A stretch of 64,000 bases of DNA from a virus. Location: IMG/VR virus record IMGVR_UViG_3300013102_000002, positions 110,511-174,510 of that record; one strand, written 5' to 3'. This document shows, in pieces, positions 32,523-41,255 of this stretch; the first letter of the stretch is position 1, and each line of letters begins with the position of its first letter. Under the pieces are notes generated by a model. That model saw only the letters and a program-made list of their open reading frames with translations, did no database searches and was not told where the DNA came from. The translations under genes were made by a program, and so were the position numbers.

Positions 32523-33188
32523 ATGAAAAAGAACAATAAGGCGTTAACGAACGAATCGGCCTATAGAGGATTCAAGGTAAGAGGTATTGCAAACAAGAAC
32601 GAACTTATAACAGCAATGAGAGCCATGATACCAAATGCATTAAAAGTTAATGACATCGTATTTGTTTGCATCGGAACAGACAGATCTACAGGAGACTCAT
32701 TGGGGCCATTGGTTGGAAGCTACTTAAAAGACATGGGATACGCAAATGTATATGGAACAATTGATAATCCAGTACACGCAGTTAATCTTGAAGAAACAAT
32801 GAAAAGTATACCGAAGAATAAGATTGTTATTGCAGTAGATGCCTCTCTTGGAGGGTCTGTGGATGTTGGAAATATATCGTTGATCAAAGGAAGTCTCAAG
32901 CCTGGAGCTGGTGTTGGGAAAGATTTGATAGAAGTAGGAGATTTCTCTCTATGTGGGGTTGTAAATGTAGGTGGATTTATGGAACATTTTGTTTTGCAAA
33001 ATACGAGGCTATCCTTGGTTATCAAGTTGGCGAAAGATATTGTTTCAGGTATAACCAATACATTTCCACTTAAAGAAGAGAGTAAGCGAAAGAGTAACGA
33101 GAAATTTGTAAGTAGGGCAGATGATATTAGAACGATTACCAAGCTAAAGAAAAAAGGATTAAATGTTGCATATCTTCAAAATACATAA
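32523..33188 (+). CDS. yyaC: YyaC-family sporulation protein homologue
   Basis: 221 aa. The core is close to host YyaC: 'VCIGTDRSTGDSLGPLVGS' (~47-66), 'TIDNPVHAVNLEE', 'VIAVDASLG' (~92-100), 'LKPGAGVGKDL' and 'GVVNVGGFMEHFVLQNTRLSLV' (~142-163). YyaC adopts a fold related to the germination protease Gpr and is expressed in sporulation; its substrate is not established. The extra ~35 basic residues at the C-terminus are not part of the family core. SD GGGAAG. Indicates a spore-forming host. Confidence 0.9.
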   Translation: MKKNNKALTNESAYRGFKVRGIANKNELITAMRAMIPNALKVNDIVFVCIGTDRSTGDSLGPLVGSYLKDMGYANVYGTIDNPVHAVNLEETMKSIPKNKIVIAVDASLGGSVDVGNISLIKGSLKPGAGVGKDLIEVGDFSLCGVVNVGGFMEHFVLQNTRLSLVIKLAKDIVSGITNTFPLKEESKRKSNEKFVSRADDIRTITKLKKKGLNVAYLQNT

Positions 33189-33237
33189 TACATATGATTA
33201 GATGAGAGATGGATTTCGTAAAGAATGGAGACTATAA

Positions 33238-33540
33238 ATGTCACTAAAAATTGAAAATGAAACGGTTTATGTGATTTATATAAACGGCATTCCATATGAG
33301 GGAGATGGAAGAAAACTTGTATATACTTCTGTGGGTGCTGCAAACGGAGTAATTACAAAAGAAGCGAAACGTGAGGCTGAGCACAGATATACAACAACAA
33401 GAAATTATCTGACGGACATAGACTGGTACGAACTAGGTTGGAATTCAAGAGAATATTTGATTGATAGAGTTAAAGACGAATTTACTATTGTTGAATATGG
33501 ACCAAAGGAGAATAAAAATGCAAATACTAATGGGCAGTAA
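33238..33540 (+). CDS. hypothetical protein, 100 aa
   Basis: ATG after GGAGACTATA. Beta start (ENETVYVIYINGIPYEG) then a charged helix. 3' end overlaps the next gene. Confidence 0.65.
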   Translation: MSLKIENETVYVIYINGIPYEGDGRKLVYTSVGAANGVITKEAKREAEHRYTTTRNYLTDIDWYELGWNSREYLIDRVKDEFTIVEYGPKENKNANTNGQ

Positions 33541-33697
33541 TCGTAGAGTTGACTTTTACGGAAACGCTAAAGACGGTGTGCATGTTGAAATGGTCAACGA
33601 CAAGGGTGAAACGTTTGTGTCGAGAAGATTAAGTGAAGAGCAACGATTGAATCTAATTGAGACCCTGACGCGAATGGATAATGGCAAGGCAGTTTAA
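33518..33697 (+). CDS. hypothetical protein, 59 aa
   Basis: ATG 33518 seven bases after AAAGGAG within the preceding gene. Beta-rich ('VDFYGNAKDGVHVEMVND'). Confidence 0.6.
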   Translation: MQILMGSNRRVDFYGNAKDGVHVEMVNDKGETFVSRRLSEEQRLNLIETLTRMDNGKAV

Positions 33698-33725
33698 AAC
33701 TGTGGTTAAAATTGGAGATGATACA

Positions 33726-33866
33726 ATGAAAACTTACACTTCTGAAGAAATCATTCAAAAACTCAAAGATCAAATATCTTCAACAAACCTTTATGACCGT
33801 GACAGCTTCAATGAAGGATATCGCGAAGCACTAAGAGACATGATTCAAGTGTTTAAATCGATATAA
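33726..33866 (+). CDS. small helical protein, 46 aa
   Basis: ATG 33726 after TTGGAGATG; an in-frame ATG at 33681 overlaps the previous gene. Helical peptide. Unknown. Confidence 0.55.
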   Translation: MKTYTSEEIIQKLKDQISSTNLYDRDSFNEGYREALRDMIQVFKSI

Positions 33867-33900
33867 AATTTGTGTTTTATAAGAAAAGGAGATGTGAAAA

Positions 33901-34065
33901 ATGGGTGAAGCTAATCGAAGAAAATTACTTAATGATTATCCAGAGATAAACGAGAAGCAAAAGCAAAAGAAGATGTCTAAAAGAGATATCATAAACGAGA
34001 TAAGCACTAGTAACCCTATGCTTACTGTAGCAGGATTGGTTGGAGGATTTGGCGGCCATATTTGA
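33901..34065 (+). CDS. small basic protein with glycine-rich tail, 54 aa
   Basis: ATG after AAGGAGATG. Lys-rich middle then hydrophobic, Gly-rich C-terminus (LTVAGLVGGFGGHI), possibly membrane-associating. Confidence 0.55.
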   Translation: MGEANRRKLLNDYPEINEKQKQKKMSKRDIINEISTSNPMLTVAGLVGGFGGHI

Positions 34066-34135
34066 GAATTGATGATATAAGAGTTTTATAGTGAACAGTA
34101 GTCAAATTATACGAAATAAGAAGAGGAGATAAAAA

Positions 34136-34528
34136 ATGAAAAAAATAAAAGTATTATTGGCAGTATTGATGACGGTGATTGCATTGACTGGTTGCACAAC
34201 AGAAGCAGACAAGGTTAGCCAAAATCTGTCGTTAGAAGCAGATAATTTTAATGTTGTTCGTCAATTAACCGTAATTAACTGCATACAGGGAGATACGTTA
34301 TTTCAAATGACAGGAAAAATGTCAATAAAAGCAGATAGCACTGATAATCAACTTGAAATTGTTGTTGAAGATGAAAATGGGAATTACCAAAAACACTTCA
34401 TAGGCTTAAGCGACAATGTGTCGTATGTTGTGGAGCAGAAGGGATATAAAAATGTAAGCAAATTTAAATATACATTGAACTATAATCCAAAAATGTGGAT
34501 TCCTGTTGATGTCAAAACAATCGAATAA
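34136..34528 (+). CDS. lipoprotein, 130 aa
   Basis: Signal peptide 'KVLLAVLMTVIALTGC' with lipobox LTGC (Cys ~20). Mature part is beta-rich and resembles prophage beta-sandwich lipoproteins. Predicted surface-anchored; superinfection exclusion is a guess. SD AGAGGAG. Confidence 0.75.
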   Translation: MKKIKVLLAVLMTVIALTGCTTEADKVSQNLSLEADNFNVVRQLTVINCIQGDTLFQMTGKMSIKADSTDNQLEIVVEDENGNYQKHFIGLSDNVSYVVEQKGYKNVSKFKYTLNYNPKMWIPVDVKTIE

Positions 34529-34569
34529 TCGCAAAATAATAGATTTATCAAAATTTAGGAGGAATATAA

Positions 34570-35118
34570 GTGGAAAATAAATATTTGAAAATTAACTTTT
34601 CTTGGGGAAACACAATTGAAAGTGCTGTTCATCAACTACTTGAATACAAAAAGAATGGTGTTTTAGCCTGCGGTGAATTTAATGGAGCAACGCTGTATTC
34701 AGATACGGTTACTATGGACGGAGCATATAAAGAAATTATTGGAAAGACGAAAGCAGAATTCGATGAATCGCAGCGAAAATGGAGAGAGGAATCAGAAAAG
34801 AGAGAAGTGGAATTCAAAAACAGTATTCCATCTCTTACTGAAGAATGGAAAGCGAAAGGCAGAAAAGTATTAGATCAAGACAAATGGGATTATTGGGATG
34901 AAATTGTACCAATTAGGCTTGGAGATTTGTATCATGGAATGGAATTGGGATGCTGCTTGAATATTGTGAAGATTCTAAATGAAAATGGCAGTCTCGAAGA
35001 CGCAAAGAAAGAAATTGAAAACCAAGGACATTCAGGAATGTCATTTGGTTTAGTAAGAACAATGGTTAAAGAGTTTTGTGCTAGGGGCGAAGAGTTTTCA
35101 AAGTATTTGGCTTATTAG
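34570..35118 (+). CDS. conserved-looking phage protein, 182 aa
   Basis: GTG start after TAGGAGG. C-terminal half has 'VPIRLGDLYHGMELGCCLNIVKILN' and 'GHSGMSFGLVRTMVKEFCARG', segments that look conserved (Gly-His-Ser-Gly). Central charged coil. No function assigned. Confidence 0.65.
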   Translation: MENKYLKINFSWGNTIESAVHQLLEYKKNGVLACGEFNGATLYSDTVTMDGAYKEIIGKTKAEFDESQRKWREESEKREVEFKNSIPSLTEEWKAKGRKVLDQDKWDYWDEIVPIRLGDLYHGMELGCCLNIVKILNENGSLEDAKKEIENQGHSGMSFGLVRTMVKEFCARGEEFSKYLAY

Positions 35119-35165
35119 AATATTTGATAAATACATACTTTTATAAAGAAATGAGGGGGATAATA

Positions 35166-35558
35166 ATGTACATTATTATCACAATGCTTATCGTATGGGC
35201 TTTGGCAATGCTGTTTTTGCCAAGGTGGTTGACCCACATTGAAATGACAAAAGAAGATGTAAAAGAATATGGGTGGGCAACTTATAAACAATTTAAAGAA
35301 AACTTCAACAAATACGAATGGACTCCATTACGACTTTATCCAGACAGTTGCTCTAATGACAAAGAAGAATGTTATTTTCACGCAAGTATTATTAAAATGG
35401 GTGGCAAAGGAATGTTGATTAGAGACCCTATCAGTTTGATGTTGGTGAAAAGATATGTAAAAAATGTGTTGTACAAGAAACCAGAAAAGCCAATTAAATC
35501 GGTTGATTTGTGGAAGGAGGCCAATAATGAGCCAAGAAGAAAGCAATTTTACTTTTAG
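35166..35558 (+). CDS. single-pass membrane protein, 130 aa
   Basis: ATG 35166 after GAGGGGG. N-terminal TM helix 'MYIIITMLIVWALAMLFLP' then a charged cytoplasmic or external domain. The longer frame upstream only reads the intergenic stem-loop. Unknown. Confidence 0.65.
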   Translation: MYIIITMLIVWALAMLFLPRWLTHIEMTKEDVKEYGWATYKQFKENFNKYEWTPLRLYPDSCSNDKEECYFHASIIKMGGKGMLIRDPISLMLVKRYVKNVLYKKPEKPIKSVDLWKEANNEPRRKQFYF

Positions 35559-35724
35559 AACAAAGCTATTTCCAATGGATGTATCGTTACTCTTCTCAAT
35601 TTTTCAGAATCCCAACACAGTATTTACAGATGATCAAATTGAGAGCTGGAATAAGCAAGCGAACCAGATTCGTGATATTCTGGACGATCTGATTGATGAA
35701 GCAAATATAATTATGGAGAGCTAA
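35527..35724 (+). CDS. hypothetical protein, 65 aa
   Basis: ATG 35527 after GGAAGGAGG, overlapping the previous gene by 32 bp in another frame. Acidic, helical C-terminus. Confidence 0.6.
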   Translation: MSQEESNFTFRTKLFPMDVSLLFSIFQNPNTVFTDDQIESWNKQANQIRDILDDLIDEANIIMES

Positions 35725-35729
35725 TACAT

Positions 35730-36044
35730 ATGAAACCACTTTACATGAGTAGACATTTTAAATATTACCACAAGAACAGATTTCATATTGAAGGCGTATC
35801 ACGCAAAACTAAAAAGCATCTTCAGAAAGCAATCAAAAAAGGCTACTTGCCAACTGTAACAGAGCAACGCTGGTTTCAATTGCCTGAATGCAAATGGTGT
35901 AATGGTGGAGGGTATTATCGAGAGCACGAATATGACACTGGTTATACTTGCCCTGATTGTGTTGGCACTGGCAAAGATGGATGGTTTGCGAAAGATGGGA
36001 AAATGTATGACAGAGAAACAAGATTAGAAGTTAAAGAATTCTAA
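35730..36044 (+). CDS. DnaJ-type zinc-finger protein, 104 aa
   Basis: Contains 'CKWCNGGGYYRE' and 'CPDCVGTGKDGW', two CxxCxGxG repeats as in the DnaJ Cys-rich domain, after a basic N-terminus. The motif binds zinc; without a J-domain, chaperone function is unlikely. ATG lies in an AATACATATG junction. Confidence 0.7.
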   Translation: MKPLYMSRHFKYYHKNRFHIEGVSRKTKKHLQKAIKKGYLPTVTEQRWFQLPECKWCNGGGYYREHEYDTGYTCPDCVGTGKDGWFAKDGKMYDRETRLEVKEF

Positions 36045-36056
36045 GGAGGTTTAATT

Positions 36057-36215
36057 ATGATTTGGTTTGTGGTTGTTGGAGGACTTTTCAATATCATATC
36101 TGCACTTGTGATGAATACAAAAGATGTGCCAAGCGCTGTATTCTTTAAAGTGATTCCTTTCATCTTGGGGTTGGGTTGCATTCTTTACTCAGTGTCTTAT
36201 TTTAACATTCTATAA
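36057..36215 (+). CDS. two-TM membrane peptide, 52 aa
   Basis: ATG after AAGGAGG. Two hydrophobic helices (WFVVVGGLFNIISALVM and VIPFILGLGCILYSVSYF). Membrane location predicted; function unknown. Confidence 0.65.
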   Translation: MIWFVVVGGLFNIISALVMNTKDVPSAVFFKVIPFILGLGCILYSVSYFNIL

Positions 36216-36251
36216 AACTTATCTTTTATCAAAACAAGGAGGTGTACTATA

Positions 36252-36488
36252 TTGGAAGAAATCGATTATGATAAGCTGCTGAATGATTGGGCAGATGGGA
36301 TATTTAAACTTTTAGATGAGGCCAACAATAAAAAAGATGCCGAAGACTTTGGAACTCCTGAGTATTATCGCAACTTTGGTAGAGTTCAAGCGTTCTCAGA
36401 GTCTCTTTCTCAATTGAGTTTTCTAGAGAAAAGACGTAAGGGTAATTATATTAAAAATCAAGGAGGTGATATTAATGAGACGCATTGA
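36252..36488 (+). CDS. hypothetical acidic protein, 78 aa
   Basis: TTG after AAGGAGGTG. Acidic helical protein; 3' end carries the SD of the next gene. Confidence 0.6.
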   Translation: MEEIDYDKLLNDWADGIFKLLDEANNKKDAEDFGTPEYYRNFGRVQAFSESLSQLSFLEKRRKGNYIKNQGGDINETH

Positions 36489-36657
36489 ACTTTTATTGTC
36501 TGACCTGAATATCGAGTATAAGCACCCAGATGGTCAGTGGAAGAGTTTTGGTGAGGTTTGGACTGAACTTGCTGTGGCATGGGGTAAATATGATCAGAGT
36601 GAACAACAGGAGATTATTTATGCTTTGGAAGATACTCTGAATCAAGACAATAAATAA
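36475..36657 (+). CDS. hypothetical protein, 60 aa
   Basis: ATG 36475 after AAGGAGGTGAT. Trp-rich helical segment (FGEVWTELAVAWGKY). Immediately upstream of the RecJ-like gene. Confidence 0.6.
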   Translation: MRRIELLLSDLNIEYKHPDGQWKSFGEVWTELAVAWGKYDQSEQQEIIYALEDTLNQDNK

Positions 36658-36684
36658 AAATATTTGGGGGAGTGGTATTTATAA

Positions 36685-38332
36685 ATGAAATGGAAACAAA
36701 AAACACCTGTCATTCCATTTGAATCATATGACAATACGTATTCTAAACTTGCGAAACTTAACGGAATCACAAACATTGATCAATTCCTGAATCCACTGTC
36801 TAATGTAATTTGTGATTCTTATCTGCTTAAAAATATTGATGCATTAGCAAGTCGAATCATTCTTGCAATTCGGAATCGTGAGCCTATTACGATTACTGGC
36901 GACCCTGATTAGTTAGGATTATGACGGCGTAACTTCGTTGGTGACAATGTATAAGTATCTACTTAATTTCACTGACGAAGTATATTATGTGTGCAATGAA
37001 CGATCCGAAGGTCATTCGATTAATAACTTAGTCGAAACGATTCCAGGATCAACAAAAGTTCTGATTGCAGTAGACAGTTCATCAAACGATGTTGAGACCA
37101 TGCGACTACTATCATCAAGAGGAATTGACTGCTTAATCATTGACCATCATACAGTTACAGTAGATAACCCATATGCAATTTTAGTAAACCCGCAGCAAGC
37201 CAATGACCAATATCCAAACAAAAATGCTTGCGGCGGTTTACTCGTCTTCAAGGTTTGCCAAGTAATTGATGATTACATGAATACATATTATTCAAACAAG
37301 CTCGATGATCTTCCTGGATTTTCTCTAATGGCTGATATGATGTCAATGTTGGAATTAGAGAACAGATATTACGCAAAACAGTCACTGAAGAATTTACATC
37401 ACGCAGGACTCAAAGCATTGTTTCAAGCAATGAATTATGATCTAACAAACCTATCTGCGACAGACTTTCTATACGGGGTAAGCCCTGCTGTAACAGCTGC
37501 TACACGAGCAGATAATATCCAGTTAGCAATTGACTTTCTGATGTGTATAGATGACTCAGGCGACATCAAGGGGCTTGCTAAAGAGTTGGTTAAGGCCAAT
37601 GAGAAGCGTAAAGAAGTTCAGGCTGAGGCACTCAACGCATTGAAACCGTTTGTGGATGAGCGAGATAAAGTAGTAATTGTCTTCGATCCGACACTTGGGA
37701 AAGGGATGAATGGCCTCGTAGCGCAAGAATTGTCACGGACATTCAATAAACCAGCAATTGTTCTTGGAGAAGGTGACGACAAAGATACCTACGCAGGAAG
37801 TTATCGTGGATTAGAGGACTTTTCAATGCTTGAATTACTTAATGGTTGCGAGAGTGTAATTTACACAGGAGGACATCCGTCTGCTGGAGGGGTGCAACTA
37901 CCCAAGACCAACTTAGAATTGCTTAGACAAGAACTAAATAAAAAATTGTCTAATTTTGAAGCCGACGATTCGTTGTACTATGATCTAGAATTCAACTTGT
38001 CAGATGTCAATGAGAATCTAGTTAATTATCTGAATGAGTTTTACCGGATTACAGGCAACAAATTCAAGCAAGGCAAATTTCTCATCAAGGGATTATTCGT
38101 CTCAGATAAGAAGCTCATGGGTAAATCTGCTAATACAGTTAAGGTTGATTGCGATAAGATTCAATTGATGAAGTTTAAAACTGATGAGCAATACTTTAAC
38201 TCAGTCCCGGTATTCTCTGAAATTGAAGCCATCGGCTCACTCAACATCAACGTTTGGAAAGTTTATAAGCCCAAGTTTAAAGTCACTAAAACACTGCAAT
38301 TATTCATTGATGATTACCGGGAAAATATTTAA
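36685..38332 (+). CDS. recJ: RecJ-like DHH exonuclease, interrupted in motif I
   Basis: DHH-DHHA1 5'-3' ssDNA exonuclease family. First part (36685-36912, 75 aa) ends in 'TGDPD' then UAG; the rest is open from 36917 and begins 'DYDGVTSLVTMY'. Joined by skipping 10 nt they rebuild motif I 'GDPDYDGVTS' exactly. Other motifs are intact: 'LIAVDSSSND', 'LIIDHHTV' (DHH), and 'YTGGHPSAGG' (DHHA1). Neither +1 nor -1 frameshifting rejoins the frames because stops intervene. Either programmed bypassing, a broken gene or a sequence error. The total, ~545 aa, fits the family. Confidence 0.85.
36903..36922 (+). other. candidate translational bypass site
   Basis: GAT (36907-36909) is followed directly by TAG; an identical GAT (36917-36919) precedes the frame that continues. 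The stretch CCTGA-TTAG-TTAGG (36904-36917) can form a 5-bp stem with a 4-nt loop. The direct repeat GATTA/GATTA is spaced by 10 nt. Confidence 0.5.
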
Positions 38333-38371
38333 TAAATAAATATATACAAATTACAAAATACATTATATAAT
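38328..38371 (+). promoter_or_regulatory. SigA-type promoter P5 with AT element
   Basis: TTTAATAAATAAATATA overlapping the recJ stop, TATACA (38343-38348), 17 bp, TATAAT (38366-38371). Predicted start ~38378 is at the end of the SD of the next gene, giving an extremely short leader. Confidence 0.7.
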
Positions 38372-38388
38372 AAAGGAGAACAATACAT

Positions 38389-38610
38389 ATGACATTTTAC
38401 GGACTGGCAACAACTCAAAACGGAGCAAGCGTAGTAATCAGAGATTTTACAGCAACAGATCGAATTGGTGTAGAAAATGAAGCAAAAAGCTATTGCAAGA
38501 AACAAGGACTGGTATTTGATAAGGTATTGCCAGAAAAGAATACAGTTAAAGGAGGATCAACACTTACCAAATACGCGAAGCAGCGTCAGCAATCGAATAA
38601 CAAACGGTAA
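38389..38610 (+). CDS. hypothetical protein, 73 aa
   Basis: ATG after AAAGGAG and AATACATATG. 'TFYGLATTQNGASVVIRDFTATD' beta start, basic tail. First gene behind promoter P5. Confidence 0.65.
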   Translation: MTFYGLATTQNGASVVIRDFTATDRIGVENEAKSYCKKQGLVFDKVLPEKNTVKGGSTLTKYAKQRQQSNNKR

Positions 38611-38621
38611 TTAGTAAATAT

Positions 38622-38650
38622 AATAGGTCTTCTATAATGGGAGGCCTATT
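38622..38650 (+). terminator. hairpin, terminator-like
   Basis: AATAGGTCT pairs with AGGCCTATT (9 bp, one G-U) around an 11-nt loop that contains TATAAT. T tract is weak. Confidence 0.45.
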
Positions 38651-38670
38651 CCTTTAAGGGAGTGCTTGAG

Positions 38671-38841
38671 TTGAAAAATGAAACAGTTTATGTAGCACCT
38701 GAGTCAATCACAAATAAGAATGTTGAATACATAAAGTTGCTAAGTGGGAAAATTGATTTGAAGAAACCAAGTTTTGCATCTAGCGATGAAATTATCGACA
38801 CACTGAAAGAATTCGATTTAGAAAAACCGCGAAAACATTGA
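38671..38841 (+). CDS. hypothetical protein, 56 aa
   Basis: TTG after AAGGGAGTG. 'KNETVYVAPESITNKN' beta start, then acidic helix. Unknown. Confidence 0.6.
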   Translation: MKNETVYVAPESITNKNVEYIKLLSGKIDLKKPSFASSDEIIDTLKEFDLEKPRKH

Positions 38842-38902
38842 GTTTTTTGAAGGCAATAATCTGATGAAATTGAGTTTTTATCAAGAAAGAGGGATCGATT
38901 AA

Positions 38903-39118
38903 ATGTACATATCAAGCAAGAAAGAAAAAATTTATGTAATTGGGGTAAAAAACAAAGGCTATGTTGATCAATTTGGAGGCATTAATCAGGATGTATTTAA
39001 TGCTCAAAGCTATCAGGAAGTGGATGATGCCAGAAAACATGCGGGTTTATGCACTAATTTGGGGGATTTATATATCAGAGCACTAGTTGTTGAAGACGCT
39101 GGTATTGTAGAAATTTAA
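38903..39118 (+). CDS. hypothetical protein, 71 aa
   Basis: ATG after AAAGAGGG behind a stem-loop copy. 'EKIYVIGVKNKGYVDQFGG' beta start. Unknown. Confidence 0.65.
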   Translation: MYISSKKEKIYVIGVKNKGYVDQFGGINQDVFNAQSYQEVDDARKHAGLCTNLGDLYIRALVVEDAGIVEI

Positions 39119-39158
39119 TTATAAGAACCGTTTCATAAAATTATATGGGGGCGATGCT

Positions 39159-39416
39159 TTGATTAATATTAGGGAAGTGAAAGAGATATCTAAGAGCAAT
39201 GCAAAAGAAATAGTTGAAAATCTTATTGCATTAAAGGAGATAGAATCTCAAATACTTGCTGCTGCTAAGATGGGACTTACTTACACGAAAGTTGAGATTA
39301 ACAATGTGAGTAAAGATGAATATACTCAAATTGGCTCATATCTTGAAATGTGTGGATATTCTTTTACTCCATTTAATGATTATCGTTGTGCTTTTATAGG
39401 ATGGAAATATGAATAA
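39159..39416 (+). CDS. hypothetical protein, 85 aa
   Basis: TTG after GGGGGCG. Helix then beta with 'GWKYE' end. Unknown. Confidence 0.6.
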   Translation: MINIREVKEISKSNAKEIVENLIALKEIESQILAAAKMGLTYTKVEINNVSKDEYTQIGSYLEMCGYSFTPFNDYRCAFIGWKYE

Positions 39417-39456
39417 CAATATAAAATACAAGATTCATCAAAAAAGGAGGATAATA

Positions 39457-39762
39457 ATGTATTATTTGCGCAAGGAATCAGAAGAAAAAATTATTTCCGA
39501 AATTACTAAGACTGATGGGTCAGTAATACCAGAAAGAAAATTTATGAGCGAAGAACGTGCTGTCTTCAAACACCATGATTTTTCACGTTTTTATAGAGGA
39601 ACATTTAATGGACTGACGGAGAAATATCAAGGTATGAAAGTATACCAGTGCAAGACATTAAAGAAAATTCTTGAGCTTAGGGAAAGTACATTTAATTATA
39701 GTGGTGAGTGGTTTGATGTTTATGATGAGAATGGAAAAGTGGAAATTGATGATTTGAAATAG
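39457..39762 (+). CDS. hypothetical protein, 101 aa
   Basis: ATG 39457 after AAAAGGAGG. Charged, ends DENGKVEIDDLK. Unknown. Confidence 0.65.
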   Translation: MYYLRKESEEKIISEITKTDGSVIPERKFMSEERAVFKHHDFSRFYRGTFNGLTEKYQGMKVYQCKTLKKILELRESTFNYSGEWFDVYDENGKVEIDDLK

Positions 39763-39805
39763 TGGTTTTATTAGGTCACAAATTCATATGAAAGGAGACT
39801 GTTCT

Positions 39806-40099
39806 ATGCCAAACTATTTAAATGACTCTAATAACAAAAGGGTTTTTCTCTATGTGAGAGGTGATGATTATTCAGCTCTCACTTTTGATCAAAAGTTTTA
39901 TGCTCAAGAAGTATACGAAGATATGGTTAGTAAAGGCGAAACGTCTAGAACGATTGACGATGAAGATTATATGGATATTGATATCGTAGAGTTTAACAAG
40001 GTTGATGAGAGATTTTTGAAGTGGGTTAAGGATTATCTCTGTGACTACGATCAACTTAAAGGCAGCGATATTTTTGAAGTTAAGCCAGTAAAGATATAA
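39806..40099 (+). CDS. hypothetical acidic protein, 97 aa
   Basis: ATG 39806 after AAAGGAGACTG. 'RVFLYVRGDDYSALTFDQKFYAQ' and an Asp/Tyr-rich middle. Unknown. Confidence 0.65.
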   Translation: MPNYLNDSNNKRVFLYVRGDDYSALTFDQKFYAQEVYEDMVSKGETSRTIDDEDYMDIDIVEFNKVDERFLKWVKDYLCDYDQLKGSDIFEVKPVKI

Positions 40100-40154
40100 T
40101 CAAATAATGCTTTCATGATGTTTTAAAAATAAAAATAAGAGGAGTTGTTGTAAT

Positions 40155-41240
40155 TTGAGTAGTTTGATTGTTGAAGTTTGTAGGGTTGATAGCATTGAGA
40201 AGCATCCGAACGCCGATAAACTATCCATCATTAGTGTAAAGGGTTGGAATTGTATCGTTGGCCTGGATCAATACAAAGAAGGAGATTTAGTTGTTTTCAT
40301 TCCACCAGATTCAATTATTCCTGAAGATTTGATTGAAAAGTATGAACTTACTTATCTCAAGAATGGTGGAAGAGTTGGCAGCACAAAGCTTCGTGGTTAC
40401 ATTTCACAGGGACTAATTCTTGCTCCACCACAAGGAAAGAAATATAAAGTTGGTGATGATGTAGCCAAAGAAATGAACATCAAGAAATGGGAGCCACCAA
40501 CACCGTCTTACCAACAAAATCAATCTGGTAAGAAGAGTACGCCCCGTAATATTAATCCTTATTTTGATAAATATAATGATTTGGAGAATATTAAAAACTT
40601 CAACAACGTATTCAAAGATGGTGACAAAGTTTATATCAGCGAAAAACTCCACGGAACAAGTTGGAGAGCTGGTAATCATCCGGTAGTTAACAAAGGCATA
40701 AAAAGAAAAATAGTTAATTTCTTTAAAAAACTGATTGGTAAATATGATGGATATGAATTCGTTTATGGAAGTCGAAATGTTCAATTGTCTTATACATCGA
40801 AGAAGGGATACTACGGTGATGATGTTTACGGAAATATTGCTAAGAAATACAACATGAAAAACATCATCCCAAAAGACTACGGAGTATATGGTGAAGTTAT
40901 TGGCAGAGGAATTCAGGATCTGGAGTATGGACTGGATGAGCATGATCTTTACATTTATGATATTAAACTAAATGGCAAGTATCTTCCTTATGAAGATATG
41001 AAAGCATTCTGTGATGAGCGTAATCTTAAAGTTGTTCCACTTTTATACATAGGTGAATGGAATTCAGAATTAATCAATACATATACGAACGGTAAATCGA
41101 TCTTGGCTCCAAAACAGATTCGTGAGGGTTGCGTAATTAAAGATTACAATGAGACGAATGATCAAAGGCTTGGCCGTAAAGTATTGAAAAGTATTTCGTT
41201 TGATTACTTGACACGAAAAAATGCTACGGAATTCCATTAA
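40155..41240 (+). CDS. RNA ligase, DraRnl (Rnl5)-like, with N-terminal OB domain
   Basis: 361 aa. N-terminal OB-type module 'HPNADKLSIISVKGWNCIVG' (~16-36), linker, then nucleotidyltransferase domain: motif I 'EKLHGTSW' with the AMP-accepting Lys (~164), 'FVYGSRN', 'YGVYGEVIG', 'EGCVIKDY' (motif IV) and 'RKVLKSIS' (motif V). This architecture is that of Deinococcus-type Rnl5 ligases that seal nicked RNA. Likely counters host tRNA- or RNA-cleaving defence. TTG start, SD AGGAG. Confidence 0.88.
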   Translation: MSSLIVEVCRVDSIEKHPNADKLSIISVKGWNCIVGLDQYKEGDLVVFIPPDSIIPEDLIEKYELTYLKNGGRVGSTKLRGYISQGLILAPPQGKKYKVGDDVAKEMNIKKWEPPTPSYQQNQSGKKSTPRNINPYFDKYNDLENIKNFNNVFKDGDKVYISEKLHGTSWRAGNHPVVNKGIKRKIVNFFKKLIGKYDGYEFVYGSRNVQLSYTSKKGYYGDDVYGNIAKKYNMKNIIPKDYGVYGEVIGRGIQDLEYGLDEHDLYIYDIKLNGKYLPYEDMKAFCDERNLKVVPLLYIGEWNSELINTYTNGKSILAPKQIREGCVIKDYNETNDQRLGRKVLKSISFDYLTRKNATEFH

Positions 41241-41255
41241 GAAAGGAGGTAAATA

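Noticed and set aside
32720-33142. 140-codon minus-strand frame opposite yyaC
   Set aside because: Antisense of a strongly conserved gene; no ribosome binding site.
36685-36938. Simple +1 or -1 frameshift in recJ
   Set aside because: The +1 frame meets TAG at 36914 and the -1 frame meets TAA at ~36930 before reaching the downstream frame.
40413-40943. 176-codon open frame on the minus strand inside the RNA ligase gene
   Set aside because: No SD, composition typical of an antisense shadow, and the plus strand carries complete ligase motifs.
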